Origin: Euprymna scolopes | Lineage: Eukaryota > Mollusca > Cephalopoda > Sepiida > Sepiolidae | Reading direction: 5' to 3' | Length of the DNA: 64,000 nt | Assembly: GCA_024364805.1 (NCBI GenBank) | Contig: CM044489.1 | Coordinates: 115,541,994-115,605,993, forward strand | Shown here: positions 21,977 to 32,699 of the stretch, piece by piece | Layout of the letters: every line of letters begins with the position of its first letter | Numbering within the stretch: the stretch's first letter is position 1 | Notes under the pieces: model-generated | Told to the model about the DNA's origin: nothing | The model's database searches: none | Seen by the model: the letters and a program-made list of their open reading frames with translations, nothing else | Translations under genes and position numbers: made by a program

Positions 21977-22372
21977 CCAGAATTCAACCTAATTAAAAAC
22001 AAAAAAATCTTTATGCACATATCCATTATGGAACGAAACTATCATATTCCAAAAATCACATAAATTGATCAAGTATTTTTTTTTCTTTTTACAGAAAATC
22101 ATTTTTTTACGATTTTTAGTAATTGTAGCCATTACTAGGCTGATTTTGATCTTTATTTTTGAAAAGGTTGTTAAGGGGGGGGGTAACCACTTTATTAAAT
22201 ATAGTGGAAAGAAACCCATCCTCCTCGCTTCCTCATAAAATGTGATTTTCTTAATAAAAAAAAATATTTAATTCATATGATTTTTGGAATATGACATTTT
22301 CATTTCGTGACCAGTACTTACATCATAAAGAATTTTCTGTACTTTTGATTTTTAAGTAGGTTGAATTGTGAG
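21977..22372. mobile_element. Palindromic MITE, family P2 (copy 3)
   Basis: It begins CCAGAATTCAACCTAATTAA and ends GTAGGTTGAATTGTGAG. Inner words CACATAAATTGATCAAGTAT and TTACGATTTTTAGTAATTG are shared with copies 1 and 2. It is the third copy within 3 kb. Confidence 0.8.
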
Positions 22373-22734
22373 CAAGAATCACAATAAGAATGATTACAAA
22401 AATGATTAAAATGATTTTACACTCGGCTCTGATAATATCCGGTTATGATTTTAGTATTTAAAATGTAAATAAATATTAAAATTTGATTCATTTATTATTA
22501 ACTAATTATTTTTATTTTCCGTTTTTTCTTTTCGACTTTATGCTCTTCTTTCTGTTAAGCTTCATTATGGTTGGCTGTTTTTTTATTCATTGAATTTTGT
22601 AATCATTGGTAATATTTTTTGTTGAACTTTTTTTTTTTTCATTTTGCTATTTTCATTTTCATCTGTTGCCAATTTTTTTTTTATGCACAATTTTGTAATT
22701 TGGAATTTTTATTTGCATTCAACTTTTCAAGGAT

Positions 22735-22940
22735 GCAAATTCTCTGATTTTTTAGTGGAATTATGCCTTTTTTAATCCAAGAAAAGTGGAATTCTGCTTT
22801 TTTTTTATTCTGAAAAAATAGAATTCCACTCTCATTCTTTTTTTTTTTTTTTAATTCAGAAAAATGGAATCCGTTTTTTTATTTTTTCTTAAATCCAGAA
22901 AAAGTGGAATTCCACATTTTTGTAACCCAGAAAGTGGAAT
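22735..22940 (+). repeat. Degenerate tandem array of GTGGAATTCC-type units
   Basis: AAAGTGGAATTC, AATAGAATTCCACT, AAAATGGAATCCG, AAAGTGGAATTCCAC and AAAGTGGAATTCCG occur in succession, separated by T-rich spacers of variable length. Confidence 0.65.
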
Positions 22941-23189
22941 TCCGTTTAAATCACTAGAACCTTTTGTGGATATAAGTTCTCTGCTTTTGTCAAAATTCAC
23001 ATTTATTCATTCATTTTTTTTTTAATAAGAATAAAATTGATTTCATTAGAACCCTAATTCCTTATTTTGTCATCACTATTTGGCTGAATTTCCTTTTTTT
23101 TTTTTTTTTAAATCTTTTTCTTTATCTATCTCACTTTGTCTTTCTTTTTCTGTTTTTTGGTCCCCTGACAAAAGGAGGGTGGACCTTTA

Positions 23190-23835
23190 AATTCAACTTT
23201 GTCCGTTCGTCTGTCTGCACTTTTCTCAATAACTACGCCTTGGAATTTTTTGAAATTTTGCACAAACATTAAACATGATATGAGTAAAAACGTAACAAAA
23301 TGGATTTTCTGGGAAAACTCTGGTTGCACCCCATAGGGGTGCCTTTCAGATTAAAATGGCTAAAATTGACACTTTTGTGCTTATTAAAAACAAATTGATG
23401 CCTTGAATTTTTATAAAACTTCTGAGAAGTTGTAACTAACTAATTTCTATATAATTTTGTTTGTCTATACTTTGCAATAACTCTTGGGTATGCTCCAGGG
23501 CTCTTTTAGGACTAATAAAAACACTTCATTTTTGGGACTATTTTATCATATTTGTCCAAAATTTTCTGTGTATGTCTATTTAACAGTTTTTGTATGGTGC
23601 TGAACTCAAATTTAAATATTTTAAGGCCTTGGGACTTTTGGGGCTAAATGGGGGGGGGGGGGCAAATGATGGACTTAGTCATTTCTTTTTTTGCATGGTG
23701 CAGAACTCAAACCTGCATATGTTAAGGTCAAAAACTGCACCATTTGTTCGTTTTCACCAGGATTTGACATTCCCAGGAGACTTTTGGAACTAAATTGGTT
23801 GGGGGCAAATGCTGAACTTAGTCTTTTTTTTTTAT
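23190..23835 (+). repeat. Unclassified interspersed repeat with internal tandem duplication
   Basis: The first part (ACTTTGTCCGTTCGTCTGTC, AATTTTGCACAAACATTAAA) has the feel of an interspersed repeat, but I cannot match it inside this window. From 23585 a unit is duplicated: TTTTTGTATGGTGCTGAACT/TTTTTGCATGGTGCAGAACT, and GGCAAATGATGGACTTAGTC/GGCAAATGCTGAACTTAGTC. The period is 99-147 bp because of an internal insertion. Confidence 0.5.
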
Positions 23836-25379
23836 GCCTCATTCACTGTGCACTCACGGGGGGACCATGCATGCTTCACTTGTTCTTTTCTCTTCCTGTT
23901 TTGTCATACCTTTCTTTTTCCTTCTGAAAACTGAAAATATTAATTTTTCCAAATGATTCATGGAGTGGGGAGAGGAGTTTAATGACTTTTGTTTCATTAA
24001 AGAATAACTTCCTGCCTCCTTCCACCTATCAAATGCATTCTCAGTATCTTTTTCTTAATTTTAAATTTATTAGTTGATATTGATTGGAATTGTTTTAAAA
24101 AAAAAAAAAACTCAGCTCCTCCTCCTCTTCAAAAAAATTTTTTAAAAAATTGACCAGTCAGTTCAATTAAGTTGATGATTAACTAAGTTGTAAATTTGCC
24201 CCTCCCCTTTTTTTTTGTTTTTTCGTTTGCTAAGCTTGATATTTCAGAAATTAAACAGTTTTTTCAAACCATTTTAAACATGTTTTTTATAGCTTATTAG
24301 TACATCATCCAAGTTGTCTTTAGTTCTTTTTTGCACTGCCTTCTCCACACACACACACACACGTGGGGGGGGGTTAATTAATGGCTGATCAAATTCCTTC
24401 TTAGCTAATCTGAGAGTTTTATATAGGCTCTCACTTATGCTAATTTGCCAGTGTCAATACATCTCTCTGAAACGTATCAGATTTTATTCCTAGTAAGTAT
24501 TATTTCATTTTCAGGATTACTTTTCTCTCTCTCGGAGATCTAGATCTGCTTCACATTATGAACATGATCTTGTACATTTACTGTAGCAAACATGATTGTT
24601 CCACTCATTGTGCTGATCCTAAGTTGTTGTCCGATCCAGTCAGCTCTTCAAAGAAATTCTTCTTTCAAAACTCAAAAGCTCAGTTTATAAAAAAATAATT
24701 GTTTTTTTTTTGGGGGGGGGGGGCATTACAAGTGGTACTCACTTCTGAAAGCTGAAATAGCAAACTTGCAGAATTTTGCCTGACCAGACCAAAACACGAG
24801 TCCCATTACAGAATTTCTTGACTGAGAGTATTAAAGGACCCAACCTGCCTGAAGAAGCACACATGGCTGAACTGTGCAGCAGTTCTCTAGAAAATAACAA
24901 CTAAGATGAGAATAAAACAAATGGTATATTCATTTTTTTTAATTTTTTTTAAGAAACTTTCAAAGAAACAGGAAAATTAAATAGATTGTCTATTTTTGTG
25001 TATTTGTTGTGAAATGAAAAAAGCTTAACATTGGTTACTGGCTAATCAAGCTTCTCCTTAGCTACTTTTAGATTTTTTAGCTACTTTTAGATTTTTTAAG
25101 CTATTTTTAGCCATTTTTTATATTTATTGCTAATTTGCTTCTTGTACTTCTAGCAATCGTTTCATTTTTGGGGATTACATTGTCATCTTTCTTTCTCTCT
25201 CTCCTATTTCTTTCTTTGGTAGGTCTAGATCTGTCTCGCACTAATCATATAATCATTATTTGCTCTTCATCTGAATTTTCAAACTCATTCTGCCTCACTT
25301 AATCATGCTTGATTTCATTTTTTGATGCTTAATTCTGTAAAGGTTGTTCTAATAAATCATTAATCTAATAGCTTTTTCA

Positions 25380-25560
25380 CTTGAACTGAGACTTTGGAAT
25401 TCCTTTCCTGTTATATGCTTCCCTGACTGTGCTGACATGCAAAAGTTTAAATGTAAACATCATCTCACTCATCTCCTCTAAAACATGGTTCCAAATAGTT
25501 GACTTTACATTCAAGCGGCAATATACCTTGTTTGAGGTGAACATGACTGAAAAAAAAAGT
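25380..25560 (+). mobile_element. LINE 3' end, same family as 53.05-54.06 kb
   Basis: GACTTTGGAATTCCTTTCCT, CTTCCCTGACTGTGCTGACA, AAGTTTAAATGTAAAC, then TACCTTGTTTGAGGTGAACA and an A-tail at 25551-25558. It is on the + strand and retains only the last codons plus 3' UTR. Confidence 0.75.
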
Positions 25561-25651
25561 TAACAAATAGAATCATGTAGGTTTCTTCATTATTTTATTT
25601 TTAGTGAGAGATTTATATAAACTCTCTACGCAATGATTAAATCACTACAAA

Positions 25652-25652
<1 letters not shown>

Positions 25653-25704
<52 letters not shown>
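25653..25704. repeat. (CT)n microsatellite
   Basis: About 52 bases of CT within the third local repeat copy. Confidence 0.95.
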
Positions 25705-25707
<3 letters not shown>

Positions 25708-26049
25708 ATTTAGATCTGTCTCGCTTCTTCTTGTATTATTTGACCATCATCATCCAAATTTTGAAACTCATCCCGGTCTGCTTTATTTCATCTTCTGACA
25801 CTTAATTCTGTAAAGATTGTTTCAATAAAGCATTAATGGAAGGAATCATTTTGCTTTTCTTATTCACTCTGGAGCCTTATTTGATTAGCGCGATCTAATA
25901 GACTGTTTCATCTTTCCCTATTTAGTATAACTGTATTATGCCGTTTCTGGATTCAATTCTTGTAGTTTTGTACCACATTTTTTATGTGGAATACAACATT
26001 ATTAATGGAGTCCTAATTTGTCTTAATAAAGTGATGTATGGTATCAAGT

Positions 26050-26195
26050 TTTTGTTTATCTGTCCCTCTTAAATAATCAATTTTCACCACTATGGACTAT
26101 TATGCTATTGTCTCACCGACCACTTTACACTCATCCTCAAGTGGCCTTAGGGCCTTGATAAGTGGTGACTCCCATGTAAAAAAAAAAAAAAGGTG
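26050..26195 (+). mobile_element. LINE 3' terminus (CTCAAGTGGCCT type)
   Basis: TTTACACTCATCCTCAAGTG, GCCTTAGGGCCTTGATAAGT and GGTGACTCCCATG followed by A14 match the 3' UTR at 55785-55845 and, in reverse complement, 43535-43580 and 54235-54290. From 26200 to 27640 I see only short (TA)n/(TG)n tracts, T/A runs (27302-27333) and no gene. Confidence 0.7.
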
Positions 26196-27302
26196 TTCAG
26201 AGTAAGGTAAATGTCTAATCGGGGATATTTGCTTGGTTGTGTGTCTTTTAATGGTTTCTAGGTGGTCAATGTTTTCAGCAAAATAGGAGTGTCAATGATG
26301 TGAATTTTAAGTCAAACCATCCTCGGCCTTCTTGAAAATTTTTAAGATGTGTATCCTGGTCTTGTTGGGACTATGAAAGCATGTTTGAGTATAGCCAAGA
26401 ACCATACCAACATTTATATGAACTGAGGTATAAAAGTTGTGTTTTAGTGAAGGAAGAAAATGAAGTGTGCATATATATATATATATATATATGGGCATGC
26501 ATATAAAAATGGAAATAAAATGAAATATTAAGAGAATAAAAGGGATCCTAGGTAGCAAGTGCTACCTTAAGCATAAACAGTTTTGTAAATGCAAAAATTG
26601 ATAAAAATGAAATTTTATAACAAAACATTTTATGCAACAGATAAGAATATAAAAGTTACTTTCAATTAGTAAAAATGTTAGCAGAGCAAACACATGTTTG
26701 GTAAATAAAGATGAGTGAGTAGTAGTCTCAACTGTATATGTTCATAGAGTGAATAATATGTGTGTGTGTGTAATGAATATATGTATGTGAATGTTTGGCA
26801 GTGTGTGTATATAGTATGTGTGTGTGCACAGATTTGTGTGAGTTAATGAAGCTGGTATGTGAGTTATTCGGTGGTTTGCTTTTGAAACTTGCCTTCCTTC
26901 CGTCGGTGCAGCTAGTCTCATCTCTTGTCTCTAGATTTTGGCTGTTTTCTTTATAAGGGTTTCTAACTTCTCATTTATCTTTTTCAAAAAATATTCTATA
27001 AAAAAAATACATTTCATCCATTTTGTGATATTCTAAACTGAATGTTATGTTTATTTATGCATTTCAAAAATGATTTTAAAATAATTATTTTGAAATATAG
27101 AATGTAACATTTTATTTGTAAATTTTAAAAAGTAATTTATTTAAAGTATTGCTGTTAAATTAAAAAAAAAAAAAATACCGGAAATGGATATTATATTTTA
27201 TTAAATATATTTAAAATAAAAAAATATTTCTATTTAACTGCTGCATTTTTTTTTTTTTTACAATTAAAATTAACTCCATAAATGTTTCAGTAAATAATGT
27301 TT

Positions 27303-27333
<31 letters not shown>

Positions 27334-27646
27334 GTATTTCTTTGTTGAACTTGTTTTGAATTACTAGAAAAGTTTGATTAGAAAAAAAATTATCACTCTT
27401 CCAAAAATGAAAACCAAAAATACTTCCGGTAAGGTCAAGTGTCAAATATGTTTTTAACTGCTGCATTTTCTTTCCAGTTATTTCACTTATTTAATCTGTA
27501 TTACTATTATTTATCTGTTTGGTGTTATTTCTTTTTTGTTGTTGTATGTTTGGGTTAGAAGGTTTAACTATGTCTATATTGTATAAACCAATATGTAGTG
27601 GTTTAGAGATATATTGCTTTAAGTTATTGATTGTTAACATGTTCCA

Positions 27647-28767
27647 TCTATATATATAAAAGGCAAATGCGGCGCGTGCATTTTTGTATGTCCAAGAAAG
27701 GCTTTTCTCACCAGGGTTCTTGGGGGGGGGGGAGTTACTATGTCTTTGAACTGTTTATATACCCCCTAGATAATAATATCTATGATTTGTGAATGCACGT
27801 CGTGTCTAGATTTATTTTGATTGACTTTTATAAAATTCACACTATTTTGCTGTGTCACGTGTTTGTTTGGCTTTTTAGTATAAATAAAGTGAAACTAAAT
27901 TGAAACGATGCGTGTTCCTCAGCTTTCACGCCAGAGACATTCAGAAAGCAAATCAGCTTTGATTAATGCAGTGAAAACCGTCATACCAGACAATTGCTAT
28001 TCATTTTGGGCACTCCCCTTTTTTTATGGAGGCCTGGTTTTCCCCCAACAACTTACGCACCTGTCAATTCACTTAGTAATCATTAAATTTCATCCATTCT
28101 CATTCCCCTACCTTCANNNNNNNNNNNNNNNNNNNNNNNNNNNNNNNNNNNNNNNNNNNNNNNNNNNNNNNNNNNNNNNNNNNNNNNNNNNNNNNNNNNN
28201 NNNNNNNNNNNNNNNNNNNNNNNNNNNNNNNNNNNNNNNNNNNNNNNNNNNNNNNNNNNNNNNNNNNNNNNNNNNNNNNNNNNNNNNNNNNNNNNNNNNN
28301 NNNNNNNNNNNNNNNNNNNNNNNNNNNNNNNNNNNNNNNNNNNNNNNNNNNNNNNNNNNNNNNNNNNNNNNNNNNNNNNNNNNNNNNNNNNNNNNNNNNN
28401 NNNNNNNNNNNNNNNNNNNNNNNNNNNNNNNNNNNNNNNNNNNNNNNNNNNNNNNNNNNNNNNNNNNNNNNNNNNNNNNNNNNNNNNNNNNNNNNNNNNN
28501 NNNNNNNNNNNNNNNNNNNNNNNNNNNNNNNNNNNNNNNNNNNNNNNNNNNNNNNNNNNNNNNNNNNNNNNNNNNNNNNNNNNNNNNNNNNNNNNNNNNN
28601 NNNNNNNNNNNNNNNNNNNNNNNNNNNNCAAAACAAACACCCACAAAGTTGGTATATTCTTGATCGGAGTTGTGTTGGATTAATAATATCTCAAATTTAG
28701 AAAAACTAATTTATTCTTTGTAAGTCAACTGGGCCATATTTCATTGGGGGAGGGGGTTCAGGTCAGT

Positions 28768-28798
<31 letters not shown>

Positions 28799-29050
28799 GG
28801 AAATGTGAATGACTTTCATTATTATTATTTTCAATACATTAAAGCAAGAGAGGAATGGGCTTAGTGGATGTGAAAGAGATGTAGAAAGACGGATGTGGAA
28901 AAACAGGGAACAAGGAAAAGGTGATCGACTGATTGAGAGATAGTGATAAAAATTTTAATATAAATGTTACACACACTTTTTAACCTCTTCCAATTTTTTT
29001 GTTTGTTTGTTTGTTTGGCCCTGAGCAATGCCAGGTAGCTCTCTAAAGTT
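27647..29050 (+). mobile_element. Helitron-like element containing an assembly gap
   Basis: The left end A/TCTATATATATAAAAGGC followed by GTGCATTTTTGTATGTCC has the TC start and AT-rich opening of many animal Helitrons. The right side (28790-29050) has the GAGAGGAATGGGCTTAG, GA-rich and TGAGCAATGCCAGGTAGC sequence shared with 5540-5975 and 31290-31590. The interior includes a short frame from 27908 (MRVPQLSRQRHSESKSALIN) that runs into the gap; I cannot tell whether it is part of a Helitron protein. 28117-28628 is unknown, so the two sides may be one element or two. Confidence 0.45.
28117..28628. other. Assembly gap (512 N)
   Basis: Unsequenced. Any long open frame reported across it is an artefact of the N run. 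Confidence 1.
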
Positions 29051-29289
29051 CAAAATAATTAGAGGTTTGACTAATTTTTCTTTCATGTAAATTTTGGTGT
29101 TCTTGCACCTCCCCTCCTTCCAAGATCTTGATTATTTGTCTGCAGGGATCAAATGGATTTTAGGCACCTCAGAATGAAGATTAACCCAAAGGACATATTT
29201 TGCCATAACACTGATATTTTTTTTTCTTCTTTAGTAATACCCACAATTGAAAATCTCATTGCAAGTAAAAACACTTTGATGACATAGCT

Positions 29290-29585
29290 TGAGTTGGTTA
29301 TATTCATGCCAGAGTCTTGGTTATTTTTTAATAGAGAATAATCTTGCCTCTCTCAAGCTAAGGTGTGGTTTTGGGTAGTCCTAGGATGTCTTCTCTCTCA
29401 GGTCGTTGTCTATCTTTCCAGTGAAGTAAGTTTATTGCTTATTGCCTGATGCACCTTTACCCAGGAATACTGACAGGACTGCCTAGGCACTTTTTAAAAG
29501 ACCAGAGCTCTCCTCCTTTAAGGGTGCTGTCTCTACTCTCTCCACTTTCTGACCTTGTGTCAGATCTTCCTGTGGTGGGAAGAAA
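29290..29585 (+). repeat. Dispersed repeat W, copy 2
   Basis: This aligns with 7820-8135 through GGAATACTGACAGG, GACCAGAGCTCTCC and GGGTGCTGTC. It is diverged. Confidence 0.5.
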
Positions 29586-29604
29586 GTAAATACCCACTTC
29601 GATA

Positions 29605-29965
29605 TACTTGTGTAATCCTCACCAAAAGTTAGAAAAAATGATCACACAGAATATCGCTTAGAAATTTTTATACAAAATGAACATCGGTCTTATCATATTT
29701 TTCAATCTGCCATTAATAACAGTGGAAGTACCGGAAGTTCCAGTAAAGCAGGGGAGATAAGTCATTCTTTCATTTAAGCAAGTAAAAATGAATGACATAA
29801 TATGATAAAAGTGTAATTTTCAATAAAATTATTTTTTTTTCTTACAATTAATCTTTATTTTTTCAAATTTTTGGTTATTTTACTTATTATTGCCTGACAC
29901 GTGAGTACATCAGTGTTTTTACTTGTAATGCGATTTTCAATTGTGACTAAAACTATAGAAGCACC
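29605..29965. mobile_element. Foldback MITE, family P1 (copy c)
   Basis: TCCTCACCAAAAGTTAGAAA on the left and TTTTTCAAATTTTTGGTTAT plus TTATTGCCTGACACGTGAGT on the right are inverted. The loop has AAGCAGGGGAGATAAGTCAT. Confidence 0.65.
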
Positions 29966-30442
29966 TTTTTTTTTTTTTTAACTTTTACTGCCGGTTTGAT
30001 TATAAACAAAACAATACACACATTTATCACTTTGATTTCTTAGATTTAAGAAAAAGATTTTATTTACAAAAAGTTTTACTAAAAAATACATAATTTTGTT
30101 TACAAGTATGTTTTGTATGCACATTTTTAATTGAAACGAAATTTTATTTACAAAATGGTTATTAGTATAAATATATTTTTTTAAATGCATATTTTTTATT
30201 TACAGAATTTTTTATTTCAGAAAAATATAAACAAATGAGGCAAACAAATATTTAAAAAAAAATTGCATAAAAATCTGCGATGCTAAGTTATAAATGTGTG
30301 TATTGATTTCTTTATAATTCAACCAAGTGTAAAAAAAGAAAGTTTTACGGCAAAATGTATCATTTCAGTCAGTGCTCATTTGGTGTGCCTAAGATTCATT
30401 TGATCCATCTGCAGTTTTAGTTCTTTTCTGGATTATCTAACA

Positions 30443-30870
30443 TAGTGTTTCCCAACCTTTTTACCTTCATGGAACCATTCTAATAATAGTGATGTCCCAA
30501 GGAACCCTGACATAATAAAATATTTTACTCTTATTTATTTATCTTTCATAATGGAAGCAATATCTTTTTTTTTCTTTTTTTTTTTTTGATAGCTTGTTTA
30601 GATTAAAAGTATAAAATAGCCGTTCTTAAATCTATTGACAATTTTGAAAAAGAAAAAAGTTGATACATTTTACTGACAATTAGTCCAAACACAAAATAAT
30701 TGAATTTTTTTTCCAGTTCACAATTCAAAAAATAATTGAAATAATTTATTGAAGAGGCAATAACAATCAAAATAATACAAACAAAAATATATTCACCAAA
30801 AATTAAATGACCTCTTGGCAAGCCTTTAAGGAACTCCAGTGTTCTGTGGAACCATTGTTGGGAAACCCTG
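30443..30870. mobile_element. hAT-type MITE with 8 bp target duplication
   Basis: The left terminus is TAGTGTTTCCCAACC and the right terminus is GTTGGGAAACCCTG. The terminal YAGTGTTTCCCAAC/GTTGGGAAAC word and sub-terminal GGAACC repeats are typical of hAT MITEs found across animals. ATCTAACA flanks both ends (30435-30442 and 30871-30878), the 8 bp duplication expected for hAT. It is 428 bp with an AT-rich interior and no transposase. Ends are slightly diverged, so it is of middling age. Confidence 0.85.
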
Positions 30871-31289
30871 ATCTAACATTTCCCAGAATTTTATGTAAGA
30901 ATATCATCCAACTGGATGTAAATGAGGAGTTAAAACTTATGCATATTTTGCATCGATTGTTCCTTGTAAGTAAAAAAAATATCTACAAATTATAGTAATT
31001 TCAGAAGAACATGTTATAGTTTACTTGAAGCATTGTGTGTAGTGTGTAAGGAGTTGTGTTTGATGGCTATGACAATGCAGTCTTGTAGAAAAAAACACTG
31101 TCTTGACAAGGTGAATAATGACAAGATTGAAAGATACTAATAATTTCCAATTATAAATTATCTATTTACCAACATAATCTGTTGAACCATGATAGTATTG
31201 TGGTGTTAAGTTCTTAAATTTTCAAGGTGTACCTTATCTTCAGAAAGAAGAGAAAGGAATCTTTTAAAAAATTGTTATAACAATAATTT

Positions 31290-31590
31290 AATATATTTTC
31301 TGGGATCAACTGAGCCAGGATTCCTCAAGGGGGGTCGGTTGTACTTATTAGAAAAGAAAATGCTAACTGATTACTTGAGGAATCTGTTATATGAAAAAGA
31401 GTTGTGTGTGTGTACAGCTAGAGAGGAATGGGTTGGACAAAGGAGAAAGAGGAGGTTGTGGAGAGAAAGATAGAAAGACGGATAGAGAGAGGTAGACAGA
31501 AAGAAATTTTAACAAAAATAGACTTTACACTAGAAATTACACTTTGGCCCTGGGCAATGTCGGGTAGTCATGCTAGTCATTACTAAGTCC
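31290..31590 (+). mobile_element. Non-autonomous Helitron-like element, best-preserved 3' end
   Basis: The body GAGAGGAATGGGTTGGACAA, a GA-rich stretch and a TTTGGCCCTGGGCAATGTCG hairpin lead to GGGTAGTCATGCTAGT. The hairpin-plus-CTAGT order is the classical Helitron 3' signature. The 5' end is uncertain (possibly about 31390, by comparison with 5790). Confidence 0.6.
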
Positions 31591-31779
31591 CATTCTACTA
31601 CATGTATTATTATATGTGCAGCAATGTAAGACTGGACAGGATAAAATTATTGTTTCATAAATGCAGTTTATGAAAAGAAATGTCACTTTGTCATTTTCAT
31701 TCTGCTTTATCATCATATTCAGTTTAACATCCATTTTGCATGTGTTGGACAGCTTTAAAAAATTTCTAAACTAACCTAT

Positions 31780-32260
31780 CTCAGGTCAGGTCTTTATTTA
31801 TCCGTCTTCTTCTAAAGCCCATTTTATCTTGTGTTTTCTTTGGCTTTCTCCTATGAATTGGACCAGCTATCATAACTGTTCTGTCTACTAACTCGAGTAC
31901 TCTCAGCTATTCTTTCAATGTAGCTATACCATCAAAGTCTCCTGTTATGTACACACTCCCTATACTGTCCAGATTTAATCTTTCTTTGAAGTAATCAGAA
32001 CTTGACCTATCTTTAAGACTCGCATTACATATCCATCGTATCATTCTCATATCATTCCTCTTCATGCAACATATATCCTCAACTCTCACTGGCCAAGTTT
32101 CACTTTTATACATCATCACAGTGTGTACACATGTCTGATAGACTCTTTCTTAGGTTGACAGTTGTAACCATCTACTGGTTATTGAAGGTGGAATTTCCAT
32201 GTATTTACTCAATCTAACCCGTGCATCAGCTCCACGCATCATAGGAGGAAAAAGAAAACG
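31780..32260 (-). mobile_element. LINE fossil, post-RT region with an ETW motif
   Basis: The minus strand encodes YKSETWPVRVEDICCMKRND and MRMIRWICNASLKDRSSSDY. This resembles the conserved G-ETW...D..RL..ND.R..RWI segment C-terminal to reverse transcriptases of RTE-like and related LINEs. The 70-codon frame at 31907-32119 is all that remains open, and flanking homology is diffuse. It is a different family from the MEYCCHIW elements. Confidence 0.7.
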
Positions 32261-32504
32261 TGTGACTTAGCTTGAAAGATATAAAATGATGTTAACTTTT
32301 TTTGTGATTCAGAAAAACTAAACGAGAATAAAAGCTTAAAATAATGCTAGTTTTTTTTAATCAACTTTTGATTTCAAGAAGTAGATTTTTAGATTAGCAA
32401 TTGGCCAATGATTCTGTTTCTATAGAATATTAAGGAATCCAATCTTTTAGGCATGGTTCTATACTTGTTTGGTGCTAATTATATTTGGATGAATATAATT
32501 TATC

Positions 32505-32690
32505 TTAGATTATTTAGATTATTCCGACAATTATTCTCATGTTGGTTGTGATGTTCACAATGTTTCAAACGATATGATCTCAGACTTTTTTCAAGTGCAT
32601 CTTTTCAAGCTGCTGAATTGTCTAGTCAAAATTAGGAATCTTTATGTCGAACTCAGGAATCTAGACAGAATATCAAACTCCTTCTACTCC
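32505..32690 (-). mobile_element. tRNA-SINE fragment, diverged
   Basis: ATTATTCTCATGTTGGTTGT, AATGTTTCAAACGATATGAT, TTTTTCAAGTGCATCTT and GTCGAACTCAGGAATCTAGA follow the order of the SINE tail and body on the minus strand. Confidence 0.55.
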
Positions 32691-32699
32691 TTATCCATT

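Larger units (their letters stand above)
24380..25840 (+). repeat. Local segmental repeat, three diverged copies
   Basis: Copies at about 24380-24660, 25030-25370 and 25590-25840 share a GAGAGWTTTATATA-type opening (first and third), a CT-rich tract, then GATCTAGATCTG / GGTCTAGATCTGTCTCGC / GATTTAGATCTGTCTCGC. The last two also share TGCTTAATTCTGTAAAGGTT / CACTTAATTCTGTAAAGATT and AATAAATCATTAAT / AATAAAGCATTAAT. A LINE 3' end (25380-25560) separates the second and third copies. Confidence 0.65.
29150..30425. mobile_element. Family Z inverted-repeat element, with later insertions
   Basis: The left end is GATCAAATGGATTTTAGGCA, CTCAGAATGAAGATTAACC, AAAGGACATATTTTGCC (29150-29235). The right end is its inverse (30345-30420: GGCAAAATGTATCATTTCAG, TGCTCATTTGGTGTGCC, ATTCATTTGATCC). 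TTTTATTTACAAAAAG-type minisatellite fills 30040-30230. Repeat W (29290-29585) and a P1 foldback (29605-29965) lie inside. Confidence 0.5.

Noticed and set aside
27908-28663. Long + strand frame and three minus frames across 28083-28663
   Set aside because: They exist only because the 512 N run reads as sense; the real sequence contributes fewer than 75 codons.
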